A stretch of DNA of 64,000 nt from Janthinobacterium sp. TND4EL3 (GTDB taxonomy: Bacteria; Pseudomonadota; Gammaproteobacteria; Burkholderiales; Burkholderiaceae_D): contig NZ_FTMV01000004.1 of assembly GCF_900156175.1 (NCBI RefSeq), positions 248,001 to 312,000 of the forward strand, given 5' to 3'. Under the pieces are notes generated by a model that had not been told where the DNA came from, did no database searches, and was given only the letters and a program-made list of their open reading frames with translations. Of the stretch, positions 11,679-20,520 are shown one piece after another (the first letter of the stretch is position 1; every line of letters starts with the position of its first letter). Position numbers and translations under genes: made by a program.

Positions 11679-12839
11679 ATGCGCGACACCAGCTATCTGG
11701 AGTGGCCGTTTTTTGAGGCGCGCCATGCGGAACTTGAGCGCGAACTCGATGCCTGGGCCGATGCGCACCTGGCCGATGCGCACGGCGCCGACGTCGACGC
11801 GGCGTGCCGCGCGCTGGTGGCGCAACTGGGACAGGGCGGCTGGCTGGCGCATGCCACCGGCGCCGACGGCAAGATCGACACGCGCGCCATTTGCCTGATC
11901 CGCGAAACCCTGGCGCGCCACAATGGGCTGGCCGATTTCGCCTTCGCCATGCAGGGACTCGGTTCGGGCGCCATCGGCCTGTTCGGCACCTTGGAGAACA
12001 AGGCGCGCTATTTGCCGGACGTGGCCAGCGGCAAGCGCATCGCCGCCTTTGCCCTGTCCGAGCCGCAGGCGGGGTCGGACGTGGCGGCCATGGCCTGCGC
12101 CGCGCGCCGCGACGGCGACGACTATGTGCTCGACGGCGAAAAGACGTGGATCTCGAACGGCGGCATCGCCGACTTTTACGTGGTGTTCGCGCGCACGGGC
12201 GAGGCGCCCGGTGCGCGCGGCATCAGCGCCTTCATCGTCGACGCCGACAATCCCGGGCTGGAAATTGCCGAGCGCATTGCCGTCATCGCGCCGCATCCGC
12301 TGGCGCGCCTGCGTTTCAATCAGTGCCGCGTGCCCGTGTCGCAGCGCCTGGGCGCGGCGGGGCAGGGCTTCAAGGTGGCGATGGCGACGCTCGATGTGTT
12401 CCGCACCTCGGTGGCCGCCGCCGCGCTGGGCTTTGCGCGGCGCGCCTTCGATGAAGCGCTGCGCCACGCCACCGCGCGCCAGATGTTCGGCCAGACGCTG
12501 GCGGACTTCCAGCTGACGCAGGCGAAATTGGCGCAGATGGCCACCGGCATCGACGCGGCCGCGCTGCTGACCTACCGCGCCGCCTGGCAGCGCGACCAGG
12601 GCCGCAAGGTGACGAAGGAAGCGGCCATGGCCAAGCTGACGGCCACCGAGACGGCGCAGCAGGTGATCGACGCGGCCGTGCAGCTGTTCGGCGGCATGGG
12701 CGTGGTCAGCGGACACCCGGTCGAATGCCTGTACCGCGAAATCCGCGCCTTGCGCATCTACGAGGGCGCCAGCGAGGTGCAGCAACTGATCATCGCGCGT
12801 GAACTGCTGCGCGAGGCGGCCAGCGCAGGAACGGCATGA
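11679..12839 (+). CDS. Acyl-CoA dehydrogenase family protein
   Basis: An FAD-dependent acyl-CoA dehydrogenase of 386 residues. ATG 11679 is used; an in-frame TTG at 11664 would overlap the previous gene. The signature [11 protein letters not shown] and the KTWISNGG strand bind FAD and substrate. The C-terminal segment [18 protein letters not shown] supplies the Glu usually acting as catalytic base, together with the FAD contact. It would insert a double bond alpha,beta to the thioester of the ring or open-chain intermediate and pass electrons to ETF. It overlaps or abuts the RidA gene, consistent with one transcript. Confidence 0.88.
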   Translation: MRDTSYLEWPFFEARHAELERELDAWADAHLADAHGADVDAACRALVAQLGQGGWLAHATGADGKIDTRAICLIRETLARHNGLADFAFAMQGLGSGAIGLFGTLENKARYLPDVASGKRIAAFALSEPQAGSDVAAMACAARRDGDDYVLDGEKTWISNGGIADFYVVFARTGEAPGARGISAFIVDADNPGLEIAERIAVIAPHPLARLRFNQCRVPVSQRLGAAGQGFKVAMATLDVFRTSVAAAALGFARRAFDEALRHATARQMFGQTLADFQLTQAKLAQMATGIDAAALLTYRAAWQRDQGRKVTKEAAMAKLTATETAQQVIDAAVQLFGGMGVVSGHPVECLYREIRALRIYEGASEVQQLIIARELLREAASAGTA

Positions 12840-12865
12840 AGCGCATGAACAACGAGGAAAACCAA

Positions 12866-13258
12866 ATGCAAGTTTTACAACCGCCCGCCTGGGCCAGACC
12901 ACGCGGCTACGCGAATGGCATCGCCGCCAGCGGGCGCACGGTGTACGTCAGCGGCATGATAGGCTGGGATGCGCAGGGCCAGTTCCATACGGATGACTTT
13001 GCAGGGCAGGTACGCCAGGCCCTGCAGAACATCGTCGCCGTGCTGGCCGAAGCGGGCGCCTTGCCTGAACACATCGTGCGCATGAACTGGTATGTGCTGG
13101 ACAAGAAGGAATATGTAGCGGCATATCCACAAATCGGCGTTGCCTACAGGGAAATCATCGGCAAGCACTTCCCGGCCATGACGGCCGTGCAGGTGGCGGG
13201 GCTGATTGAGGACAGAGCGAAGGTGGAGATCGAAGTGACGGCGGTGCTGCCTGGCTGA
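12866..13258 (+). CDS. RidA family protein (enamine/imine deaminase), last gene of the aminobenzoate operon
   Basis: A protein of about 130 residues from ATG 12866, which has GAGGAA at 12854-12859. ATG 12836, which overlaps the acyl-CoA dehydrogenase stop as ATGA, would add ten polar residues. Family features include the N-terminal strand ARPRGYANG, VYVSGMIGWD, the helix QVRQALQNIVAVLAEAG and the final KVEIEVTAVLP. RidA proteins hydrolyse reactive enamines/imines to ketones plus ammonia. After dearomatisation of 2-aminobenzoyl-CoA the amino group sits on a vinylogous enamine carbon, so a RidA enzyme could release ammonia. This specific role is an inference, but it is the best hint that the operon's substrate is anthranilate. 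Confidence 0.85.
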   Translation: MQVLQPPAWARPRGYANGIAASGRTVYVSGMIGWDAQGQFHTDDFAGQVRQALQNIVAVLAEAGALPEHIVRMNWYVLDKKEYVAAYPQIGVAYREIIGKHFPAMTAVQVAGLIEDRAKVEIEVTAVLPG

Positions 13259-13380
13259 ATTTCTGCTATGAAATATTGCGTATTGGCATCTAAATAATAA
13301 ATATAAAAACATTATCTGTCGTGTTATATTTGGCAATCGGAAAATACGCCGGTTTTAAATGCTGACAGTTGAGGTAGAGG

Positions 13381-14115
13381 ATGCATAACAATTTCAGAAC
13401 AGCAAGCAGCGTGGCGCTGGCGGTGGCCGGCATGGCTTTTTGCATGGGGGCGCATGCCGATTCCGGCATCTCGCTTCTCTCCCCCGGCTATCAGGCGCAA
13501 CTGGAGACCTGGCTCGGTGAAGGGCGCCTGGCGCTGACGAATATTTACAGCAAGGCAGCGGGCGACACTTCGCTCGACTTTCACAAGGCATCCGATGGCA
13601 AGGGGCGCACCTTTTCCGTCATGGAGGCCACGAATTCATCGGGCAAGACGTGGCTGGTGGGGGGCTACAATCCGCAAAGCTGGAGCTCCACCGATGGCAT
13701 GCATGTCACCATGGACGACAGCCAGCGCACGGCTTTCTTGTTCAATCTGACGGCGGGCTTCATGCTGCCGCAACTGAAGCAGTATTTCAACGGTGATGGT
13801 ATAGGCCAGGACCAGACCTTCAATCGGGCCGACTACGGCCCCACGTTCGGTTTCGGGCACGATTTGTATGTGCCGCAGAATCTGACGAATGGCGGTAGTT
13901 CTTTCCTGTATACCTATAACTATCGCGGGCAGCCGTCGACTGGCGTCAGCTTGCTCGATGGCTCCATTTGGCATGGCAATGATGTGACCTTCGGCGCCAT
14001 CCAGGTATTTGCCATCAGCGCCGTGCCGGAGCCGGCCACGTATGGCCTTCTGCTGACAGGATTGCTTGTATTGCTGGCACGCCAGCGCTGCAGGGCGAAG
14101 GCGCGCGCTGCCTGA
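13381..14115 (+). CDS. PEP-CTERM protein with TLDc-like domain
   Basis: An exported protein of 244 residues. The signal peptide is about 1-26 (cleavage after GAHA). A middle region (about 55-200) holds FHKASDGKGRTFSV, WLVGGYNPQSW and RTAFLFNLT, which resemble the TLDc fold. The sorting tag AVPEPATYGLLLTGLLVLLA ends in a basic tail. The PEP-CTERM tag is cut by an exosortase; xrtB is at 24723. The RBS is AGGTAGAGG directly before the ATG. The 122-base AT-rich stretch upstream (13259-13380) probably holds the promoter, but I could not pick a convincing -35/-10 pair. TLDc domains are best known from eukaryotic oxidative-stress proteins. The function here is unknown. Confidence 0.85.
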   Translation: MHNNFRTASSVALAVAGMAFCMGAHADSGISLLSPGYQAQLETWLGEGRLALTNIYSKAAGDTSLDFHKASDGKGRTFSVMEATNSSGKTWLVGGYNPQSWSSTDGMHVTMDDSQRTAFLFNLTAGFMLPQLKQYFNGDGIGQDQTFNRADYGPTFGFGHDLYVPQNLTNGGSSFLYTYNYRGQPSTGVSLLDGSIWHGNDVTFGAIQVFAISAVPEPATYGLLLTGLLVLLARQRCRAKARAA

Positions 14116-14162
14116 CGTGGTAGCGCCCACCTGCCAGACTGTCCATGGCAGGCGCTTGCCTG

Positions 14163-14168
14163 TATAAT
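14163..14168 (+). promoter_or_regulatory. -10 box of the tRNA-Arg promoter
   Basis: A perfect TATAAT lies 12 bases before the 5' end of the tRNA, placing the start point about five to seven bases upstream of the mature end. No strong -35 match is visible; TGTCCA around 14139-14144 is the best at normal spacing. Confidence 0.6.
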
Positions 14169-14180
14169 GCCGCTGCGCGT

Positions 14181-14255
14181 GTCGCCATCGTACAATGGAT
14201 AGTACAAGGTCCTCCTAAGACTTAAATGCAGGTTCGATTCCTGCTGGCGACACCA
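14181..14255 (+). tRNA. tRNA-Arg, anticodon CCT
   Basis: The cloverleaf can be drawn by hand. The acceptor stem is GTCGCCA with TGGCGAC, the D stem GTAC with GTAC, and the anticodon stem AGGTC with GACTT (one G-T pair). The loop CTCCTAA gives anticodon CCT. The T arm is GCAGG-TTCGATT-CCTGC. The discriminator is A and CCA is encoded at 14253-14255. It reads the rare codon AGG. tRNA genes of this kind are common integration sites, but I see no phage gene or repeated tRNA end nearby. Confidence 0.96.
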
Positions 14256-14415
14256 CACTCCACGCAACGCGCGCCGGTGGCCTGAGTTCATGCTGGCCGC
14301 AATGCACTGGTGGTGCCGAGTTGTCGGTACAATGCGTGCTTCATTCATCCAATCGGCAGCTGTTTGGCGCACCACGCGGTGCGCGCGAGGCGGCGCCCGT
14401 ACACCTTTACTCATT

Positions 14416-16308
14416 ATGGCTGTCATTTCTCTTTCATCGGCGCAACTTGCGTTCGGTCACGTCGCGCTGCTCGATCACGCGGAATTTTCACTGGAAACCT
14501 CGGAACGGGTCGGCTTGATCGGCCGCAACGGCACGGGAAAATCCTCTTTGCTGAAAGTCATTTCGGGCAAGTTCAAGCTCGATGACGGTTTGTTGGTCAT
14601 GCAGCAAGGCATCAAGATCGCCTATGTGGAGCAGGAGCCGCAATTCGACCCGGACATGTCCGTGTTCGACGCCGTCGCTTCCGGCATGGGCGAGTCGCAG
14701 GCGTGGCTGAAGGAATACGACGCGCTGACGGGCCAGTTTGGCCAGGGCAACGACGACGAATTGATGGAACGCATGCACGACATCCAGGTGAAACTCGACG
14801 CGGCCGATGCGTGGAGCTTGCCGAACAAGGTGGAAACCGTGCTTGACCGGTTGAACCTGACGGGTGACATGGCCATGAAAACCCTGTCCGGCGGGATGCA
14901 GAAGCGCGTCGCGCTGGCGCGCGCGCTGGTGTCGGCGCCCGACGTGCTGCTGCTCGATGAGCCGACCAACCATCTCGATTTCAGCTCCATCCTGTGGCTG
15001 GAAGGTTTGTTGCGCGATTTCAAGGGCAGCGTGTTGTTCATTACCCATGACCGCTCCTTCCTCGACAACGTCGCCACGCGCATTATCGAGCTCGACCGCG
15101 GCCGTTTGCTGTCGTATCCAGGCAACTTCACGGCGTATCAAGTGCGCAAGGCGGAGCAACTGGAAATCGAAGAGGTGGAAAACGCCAAATTCGACAAGTT
15201 CCTGGCGCAGGAAGAAGTGTGGATACGCAAGGGCGTCAAGGCCCGCCGCGTGCGCGACGAAGGCCGCGTGCGCCGCCTGGAAGCGCTGCGCCTGACGCGC
15301 AATGCGCGCCGCGAACAGCAGGGGCAGGTGAAACTGGACGTGTCGGCCGGCGAACGCTCGGGCAAGATCGTGGCGGACCTGGAAAACGTCTCGAAAATTT
15401 ATGGCGACAAGGTCATTGTCAAGGATTTCAGCGCCACCATCTTGCGCGGCGACAAGGTTGGCCTGATCGGCGCCAACGGCGCGGGCAAGACCACCTTGCT
15501 GAAAATGATTCTGGGCGAAGAGCAGTCGGACACGGGCACCATCCGCCTGGGCACCAAGCTGCAGGTGGCGTACTTTGACCAGATGCGCACGCAGCTGAAT
15601 GAAGAGGCGAACCTGATGGAAACCATCGCGCCCGGCAGCGACTGGGTCGAGATCAATGGCCAGCGCCGCCACGTGATGACGTACCTGAACGATTTTCTGT
15701 TCGCGCCGGAACGTGCCCGTTCGCCCGTCAAGTCGCTGTCCGGTGGCGAGCGCAACCGTTTGCTGCTGGCGCGCCTGTTTGCCAAGCCAGCCAACGTGCT
15801 GGTGCTCGATGAACCGACCAATGACTTGGATATCGATACTCTGGAGTTGCTGGAAGAGTTGCTGGAAGAATACACCGGCACCGTTTTCCTCGTCAGCCAT
15901 GACCGTACCTTCCTCGACAACGTCGTCACGCAGGTGATCGTCGCCGAAGGCGAGGGCAAGTGGCGCGAATTCGTCGGCGGCTACACGGACTGGGAGCGCG
16001 TGCGCACCTTGCCGATCGCCACGGCGCCGGCCAGCAAGCCTGCCGTCAAGGTCGAAGCGGCTGCCCCTGTTGCCAAGCAGAAAAAGCTCAGCTACAAGGA
16101 GCAGCGCGAACTGGAAGAGCTGCCGAAACTGATCGCCAAGCTGGAAGACGAGCAGTCGGTGCTGGCGGCTGAACTGTCGCATCCGGATTTCTACAAGAAG
16201 ACGCCGGCCGAAGGCAAGCGCCTGAACGCGCGCGTGGCGGAAATCGAAAACGAGTTGCTCGAAGCGTTGGAAAAATGGGAACAGATCGAGGCGCGCAGCA
16301 ACGCCTGA
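14416..16308 (+). CDS. uup: ABC-F family ATPase Uup
   Basis: A soluble protein of 630 residues with two ABC ATPase domains and no membrane segments. Walker A motifs are GRNGTGKSS (36-44) and GANGAGKTT (around 352-360). Signature/Walker B pairs are LSGGMQKR with LLLDEPTNHLD and LSGGERNR with LVLDEPTNDLD. The linker between the domains is rich in Arg/Lys. The C-terminal coiled coil (about 545-630, KKLSYKEQRELEELP and onward) is typical of Uup, which acts on ribosomes and on branched DNA. ATG 14416 starts the domain directly; the longer in-frame opening from 14290 reads through the region just after the tRNA. Confidence 0.92.
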   Translation: MAVISLSSAQLAFGHVALLDHAEFSLETSERVGLIGRNGTGKSSLLKVISGKFKLDDGLLVMQQGIKIAYVEQEPQFDPDMSVFDAVASGMGESQAWLKEYDALTGQFGQGNDDELMERMHDIQVKLDAADAWSLPNKVETVLDRLNLTGDMAMKTLSGGMQKRVALARALVSAPDVLLLDEPTNHLDFSSILWLEGLLRDFKGSVLFITHDRSFLDNVATRIIELDRGRLLSYPGNFTAYQVRKAEQLEIEEVENAKFDKFLAQEEVWIRKGVKARRVRDEGRVRRLEALRLTRNARREQQGQVKLDVSAGERSGKIVADLENVSKIYGDKVIVKDFSATILRGDKVGLIGANGAGKTTLLKMILGEEQSDTGTIRLGTKLQVAYFDQMRTQLNEEANLMETIAPGSDWVEINGQRRHVMTYLNDFLFAPERARSPVKSLSGGERNRLLLARLFAKPANVLVLDEPTNDLDIDTLELLEELLEEYTGTVFLVSHDRTFLDNVVTQVIVAEGEGKWREFVGGYTDWERVRTLPIATAPASKPAVKVEAAAPVAKQKKLSYKEQRELEELPKLIAKLEDEQSVLAAELSHPDFYKKTPAEGKRLNARVAEIENELLEALEKWEQIEARSNA

Positions 16309-16350
16309 TTGGTTTCTCGCATTCCCTGTTGTAATTTAAGTTAGGATTAC

Positions 16351-16394
16351 TTGCCACGGCAACGGTTCAGCTTGATATAATTATATAATTATAT
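16351..16394 (+). promoter_or_regulatory. AT-rich palindrome and candidate promoter before the exosortase/EPS locus
   Basis: Bases 16375-16394 form a perfect 20-base palindrome, ATATAATTATATAATTATAT, containing TATAAT twice on each strand. TTGCCA at 16351-16356 is 19 bases before TATAAT at 16376-16381, a slightly long spacing. The element lies about 95 bases before the first gene of the locus and could be a promoter, a nucleoid-protein site or both. Confidence 0.45.
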
Positions 16395-16486
16395 TTTTTA
16401 CATCGGGGGATGCATGTTTGTCATGAAAAACACGCAAGCCGGACCAGGGCGTCTGGCGTGCGGGCCTGTCCCCGATACGCGTCAAT

Positions 16487-17149
16487 ATGTTTGACCGCGC
16501 CGCCTTGCCTCGGGTAGCGCCATTCCTGGTCTACCTCTCCTTCATTTTTATCGCCGACATGCTGGGCCGGCTCGGCTTTGCCGCGCAGGATTTGCGCTGG
16601 CTGTATGCGGTCAAGATCGGCGCCGTGCTGGGCATGCTGCTGTACTGGCGCCGCAGCTATACGGAACTGGCCTGGACAGGACTCGGTGCGCGCGCCATTG
16701 CCGTCGCCGTCGTCACCGGATCTGTTGTTTTTTTGCTGTGGATTAATTTGAATGCGGACTGGATGGTGATCGGCAGCGCCGACGGCTTCGATCCCCGCAA
16801 TGATGGCCGCATCGAATGGGTACTGGTGGTGTTGCGCATCGCGGGCGCGGCGCTGGTCGTGCCCGTGATGGAAGAGCTGTTCTGGCGCTCTTTCCTGCTG
16901 CGCTGGATCGATGCCCCGGACTTTCTGAAGTTCAGCCCGCGTCTGGCAAGCGTCAAGGCTTTTGTTGTCAGTGTGACACTGTTTGGCTTCGAACACAATT
17001 TGTGGCTGGCCGGTATCGTTGCTGGCGCTGCCTACACCTTGCTGTACATGCGCAGCCAGTCGCTGTGGGCGCCCATTCTCGCCCATGGCGTGACCAATGG
17101 CGTGCTGGGCCTCTGGATTATTTCCGGTGGACACTGGACTTACTGGTAA
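16487..17149 (+). CDS. CAAX prenyl protease-related membrane protein of exosortase loci (TIGR03008-like)
   Basis: An integral membrane protein of 220 residues with about six hydrophobic segments. It has the CPBP/Abi metalloprotease motifs: EELFWRS (paired Glu plus Arg), FGFEHNLW (His) and AHGVTNG (His). CAAX-like proteins of this size are a recurring part of exosortase/EPS loci, and its place directly before epsL fits. The substrate is unknown. The start is uncertain: ATG 16487 has no clear RBS, and the frame stays open only back to a TGA at 16424. Confidence 0.82.
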   Translation: MFDRAALPRVAPFLVYLSFIFIADMLGRLGFAAQDLRWLYAVKIGAVLGMLLYWRRSYTELAWTGLGARAIAVAVVTGSVVFLLWINLNADWMVIGSADGFDPRNDGRIEWVLVVLRIAGAALVVPVMEELFWRSFLLRWIDAPDFLKFSPRLASVKAFVVSVTLFGFEHNLWLAGIVAGAAYTLLYMRSQSLWAPILAHGVTNGVLGLWIISGGHWTYW

Positions 17150-17189
17150 TATTGCCAATCAACTGTTTGCTCTAGTAAAGAGAATACCT

Positions 17190-18458
17190 ATGTTGAATTC
17201 CCCGCAAGAAAAACATGCCGATGGCGGCCCTGCTGCCGCAGCACGCCGTTTCCCGACGGTATCGGCATTGCGCGCCGGTTGTTTGTTACTGCTTGGCAGC
17301 ATGGTCAGCCCGGCTGCCATTGCTTCATGGAGCGACACGATTTTCCCCTTTCTCGCCACGTCATATTCCTACGATGACAACCTTTTGCGTCTTGACGACA
17401 GCACGCCAGGTTACACGGGACCTCGTTCCGATACCTCACGCCAGATTCAGGCCGGCTTTCTGTTCAACCGGCCGATCGGACGCCAGGTACTGAGCGGGCA
17501 AGCCAAGTGGTCGCGGGTATCGTTCCAGCATTTCGACAGCCTGAACTATAACGGCAAGGATTTGCTGGCAGACCTGGAATGGCATATCGGTAATCATCTT
17601 GACGGTCATGCCGGTGTCACGTATTCGGAAACCCTCACACCGTTCAGTGACTTTCAATCCACGGGCACGAACCGCAATATGCGCACGCGGCACCGGAATT
17701 ATCTCGATGGCGGCTGGTTGTTCCATCCGAGCTGGCGCCTGCGCGGCGGACTGAGCCGTGAGCGCTACTACTATGACCTGACGCGGCTCAGCTATGCGAA
17801 TCGCGTCGAGGATGCGGGCGAGCTGGGGCTCGATTACCTCGCATCGAGCGGCAGCAAGATCGGTGTGCAGCTGCGTCACCTGAAGGGTGATTATCCGAAC
17901 CGCCCGGCGGGCTCGCAATTTAGCCTGGTCGATGGCTATACCCAGGACGAGGTGAAGGCAAATATCTACTGGCGCTACAGCCAGGCGACGCAGGTGCAGT
18001 TGCTCGCTGGCTGGGTCCGCCGCGGCTATGCATCGTTCTCGGGACGCGATTCGAAAGGCGTAAATGGTCGCCTGATCGTCAATTGGGCGCCGTTGGGAAA
18101 AGTGCGCTTTACGGGGAATGTATGGCATGAATTCGGCGCCGTGGAAAGTGCGCTGGTATCGAGCAGCTTGAATAATGGCGCCAGTGTGGCCGCAGTATGG
18201 GATATTTCATCGAAAGTGCGCATGGATGCTGAAGTGCGGCGCCAGAAACGCGACTTCTCCGCTACCAGCGGCCTGGTCTTTCCCGTCGATGTCACGGATT
18301 CCACGCGTACGGAGTCGCTGGGGCTGACCTATGCGCCGCAACCGAATATCCAGCTGAGTTTGAATGCCTTCCATGATACCCGCAAGGGCGCCCCGATTAT
18401 TAATACAGGCAGCTACCGCGCCAAAGGCGTTTCCTTTAGCGCCAGTGTCCAGTTCTGA
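17190..18458 (+). CDS. epsL: Outer-membrane beta-barrel protein EpsL of the XrtB exopolysaccharide locus
   Basis: A protein of 422 residues. The signal peptide is long (about 1-46, ending SPAAIAS). Alternating aromatic/polar beta strands follow (SYSYDDNLLR, RERYYYDL), ending in a terminal Phe (FSASVQF), the usual outer-membrane insertion signal. This pattern matches EpsL, the putative outer-membrane component of exosortase-B polysaccharide systems. It starts 40 bases after the CAAX-like gene; ATG 17190 is chosen because the longer in-frame opening from 17097 lies inside the previous gene. The sugar transferase gene follows after 7 bases. Confidence 0.84.
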   Translation: MLNSPQEKHADGGPAAAARRFPTVSALRAGCLLLLGSMVSPAAIASWSDTIFPFLATSYSYDDNLLRLDDSTPGYTGPRSDTSRQIQAGFLFNRPIGRQVLSGQAKWSRVSFQHFDSLNYNGKDLLADLEWHIGNHLDGHAGVTYSETLTPFSDFQSTGTNRNMRTRHRNYLDGGWLFHPSWRLRGGLSRERYYYDLTRLSYANRVEDAGELGLDYLASSGSKIGVQLRHLKGDYPNRPAGSQFSLVDGYTQDEVKANIYWRYSQATQVQLLAGWVRRGYASFSGRDSKGVNGRLIVNWAPLGKVRFTGNVWHEFGAVESALVSSSLNNGASVAAVWDISSKVRMDAEVRRQKRDFSATSGLVFPVDVTDSTRTESLGLTYAPQPNIQLSLNAFHDTRKGAPIINTGSYRAKGVSFSASVQF

Positions 18459-18465
18459 GAGTCAT

Positions 18466-19848
18466 ATGACGGTTAATGATATACCCCTGATTTCGTTCTT
18501 CCAGCGTATCCTTGATCCCTTGATCATCATGGGGACGCTGTACTTGCTGGCAGTTCTGTCCGGTTCGCCGTTTACCGGCTATTCGCTGGTGCTGATGATA
18601 CTGGCGTTCTTTATTTCCTCGTCGGTATTTCAGTATGTTGACCCCTACCGCACCTGGCGCAGCGGCCGCATGCTGGCCTACGCCCGCGATGTCTTCGTCA
18701 GTTGGGGCATCACGGCGCTGATCCTGGTATTTCTGGGCTCGGCAACGGGACTGGCGTTTCATTATGATCGCGATCTGGTGCTGGCCTGGTTCGTGTTGAC
18801 GCCATTTGTGTTACTGCTCAGTCATCTGGCTGCACGGCGCATGGTGGCCGATACCGGACGCGACAGTGAAGTGCGCTCCGTCGTCATCATTGGCGCCAAC
18901 GACGCCAGCCTGAAATTTGCCGCTACCGTGGAGCGCAATCCGAACCTGTTCATGAGCGTGCACGGCTTTTTTGACGACCGTACCGATGACCGCTGGCCAG
19001 AGACGATGCGCGAGCCCATGCTGGGCAAGATGGCCGATATCGCCGCTTATGTGCGCGAACACAATATCAAGATGATATTTATCAGTCAGCCCATTTCGGC
19101 CCAGCCACGCATCCGCAAGATGCTTGATGAACTGCAGGATACGACGGCATCCGTGTACTTCTTGCCCGATATCTACATCTTTGACCTGATGCAGGCCCGC
19201 TTCGACAATGTGGGCGGCATGCCGGTGATCGCCATCCGCGAGTCGCCGTTTACCGGTTTTAACAGCATGGTCAAGCGGGGCAGTGATATTGTGCTGGGCC
19301 TGTTGATCCAGATCATGCTGCTGCCCGTGATGCTCATCATCGCCATCGCCGTCAAGGCGACGTCGAAGGGGCCCGTGATCTTCCGTCAGCGCCGCTACGG
19401 CCTGTATGGCGAAGAAATCATCGTCTATAAGTTCCGCTCGATGACGGTCAGCGAGGATGGCGACAAGGTGGTGCAGGCCACCAAAAATGACCAGCGCGTG
19501 ACGCGCGTGGGCGGCTTCCTGCGCCGCAGTTCCCTTGATGAGTTGCCGCAGTTCATCAACGTCTTGCAGGGGCGGATGAGCATCGTCGGGCCCCGTCCGC
19601 ATGCGGTGGCGCACAACGAGCAGTACCGCAAGCTGATCAAGGGCTACATGCTGCGCCACAAGGTCAAGCCGGGCATTACCGGCTGGGCACAGGTGAACGG
19701 CTTGCGCGGCGAGACGGACACGCTCGACAAGATGGAAGCGCGCATCCATTTTGACCTCGACTACCTGCGCAACTGGTCGCTGTGGCTGGACTTGTGGATC
19801 ATTTTGCGCACGGTCAAGGTCGTGTTGAAGCGCGAGAACGCGCATTGA
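18466..19848 (+). CDS. Undecaprenyl-phosphate glucose phosphotransferase (initiating EPS glycosyltransferase)
   Basis: A 460-residue polyprenyl-glycosylphosphotransferase. The N-terminal half has four membrane helices and a Rossmann-like CoA-binding-type domain (VVIIGAND). The C-terminal sugar-transferase domain begins at KRGSDIVLGLL and contains the catalytic signatures VYKFRSM, RRSSLDELPQ, GRMSIVGPRPH and KPGITGWAQVNG. It would transfer hexose-1-phosphate from a UDP-sugar to undecaprenyl phosphate, starting the repeat unit on the inner-membrane cytoplasmic face. ATG 18466 follows GAGAG at 18457-18461. A large non-coding region follows the gene. Confidence 0.9.
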   Translation: MTVNDIPLISFFQRILDPLIIMGTLYLLAVLSGSPFTGYSLVLMILAFFISSSVFQYVDPYRTWRSGRMLAYARDVFVSWGITALILVFLGSATGLAFHYDRDLVLAWFVLTPFVLLLSHLAARRMVADTGRDSEVRSVVIIGANDASLKFAATVERNPNLFMSVHGFFDDRTDDRWPETMREPMLGKMADIAAYVREHNIKMIFISQPISAQPRIRKMLDELQDTTASVYFLPDIYIFDLMQARFDNVGGMPVIAIRESPFTGFNSMVKRGSDIVLGLLIQIMLLPVMLIIAIAVKATSKGPVIFRQRRYGLYGEEIIVYKFRSMTVSEDGDKVVQATKNDQRVTRVGGFLRRSSLDELPQFINVLQGRMSIVGPRPHAVAHNEQYRKLIKGYMLRHKVKPGITGWAQVNGLRGETDTLDKMEARIHFDLDYLRNWSLWLDLWIILRTVKVVLKRENAH

Positions 19849-19933
19849 GTGCGGACCGGTGGCAGGAGATGCAACACAGGGATTGAATATTTTTTGCAAG
19901 GAATTAATACGCGTTAAAATGACGCAAGCATGT

Positions 19934-19976
19934 AAGGTATCGAATAAGGTATCGAATGTCCGACTCCTGGAGTCGG
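19934..19976. repeat. Tandem 12-bp repeat followed by a hairpin
   Basis: AAGGTATCGAAT is repeated exactly and without gap at 19934-19945 and 19946-19957. Three bases later CCGACTC and GAGTCGG (19960-19966, 19970-19976) form a 7-bp stem with loop CTG. There is no T-run, so this is not a standard terminator. It could be a regulator site. Confidence 0.6.
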
Positions 19977-20385
19977 CCGAACAGTGATTCGACGAGCCAT
20001 ACGACCCTATGAGGCAAGCCAGGCAACATGGTATGACAGCGAGACGGCCCGCCGGCCTGACGGCGGGGCAGTCTTGCGTGCGCGACAGGTGTGCTGGCGC
20101 CTGGGCTGGACGACATGAAAACCCTTGCTTTTCAGATATTGTCATCCCACGAGGATCGGCCCTATCCCCGCCGCTCCGCCGGAGAAATCTGCTACCCAAT
20201 GTTGTGCGTCGTGACGGCAGTGTACAGCGTCACGTCGAAAAGTTTCCATAAAGAACTATTTATTCATGTACATTCATTTCAATCTCAGTGTTTCTGATGA
20301 AACAGTTGTTTTTAAGATCTTTTAATGGCTTTTTAAGCAAATAGTTTCCTAGCGACCCAGTACGCTGTGTATCATATTTATAATA

Positions 20386-20415
20386 TTGACAATGATGTGG
20401 CCGCAAGCCCATAAT
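20386..20415 (+). promoter_or_regulatory. Candidate sigma-70 promoter of the epsD-xrtB operon
   Basis: TTGACA (20386-20391) and CATAAT (20410-20415) are separated by 18 bases, an 11 of 12 match to consensus. The predicted start near 20422 leaves a leader of about 100 bases before the TTG start of epsD. Another TATAAT at 20379-20384 has no good -35 box. Confidence 0.62.
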
Positions 20416-20520
20416 TTCATTCGAAATCTGTTATTTTGACAATGTTTTGTTGTTAAGTGAGTTATCATCACGTTCACAAATCTATCAGCGGATTTCCTTA
20501 CCTGAACTGAAGGAGTCATT

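Larger units (their letters stand above)
19849..20520. other. 672-base non-coding control region between the initiating transferase and epsD
   Basis: I find no convincing gene here; short frames at 20009-20251 and 20091-20297 lack RBS and family features. It holds an exact tandem 12-base repeat (AAGGTATCGAAT twice, 19934-19957), a short hairpin (19960-19976), a GC-rich middle (about 19990-20230) and an AT-rich end with the epsD promoter. TTGACAATG occurs twice, 50 bases apart (20386 and 20436). Confidence 0.7.

Noticed and set aside
13259-13380. Sigma-54 promoter before the TLDc-like PEP-CTERM gene
   Set aside because: TGGCA occurs, but no TTGCA/TTGCT follows at the required spacing. The same check failed before the genes at 20521 and 44179.
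14181-14290. tRNA-Arg as an attachment site of an integrated element
   Set aside because: No integrase, no repeat of the tRNA 3' end and no foreign-looking genes follow; uup is a normal chromosomal gene.
20009-20297. Small frames in the epsD control region
   Set aside because: They have no RBS, no domain or membrane pattern, and atypical codon use for this window.
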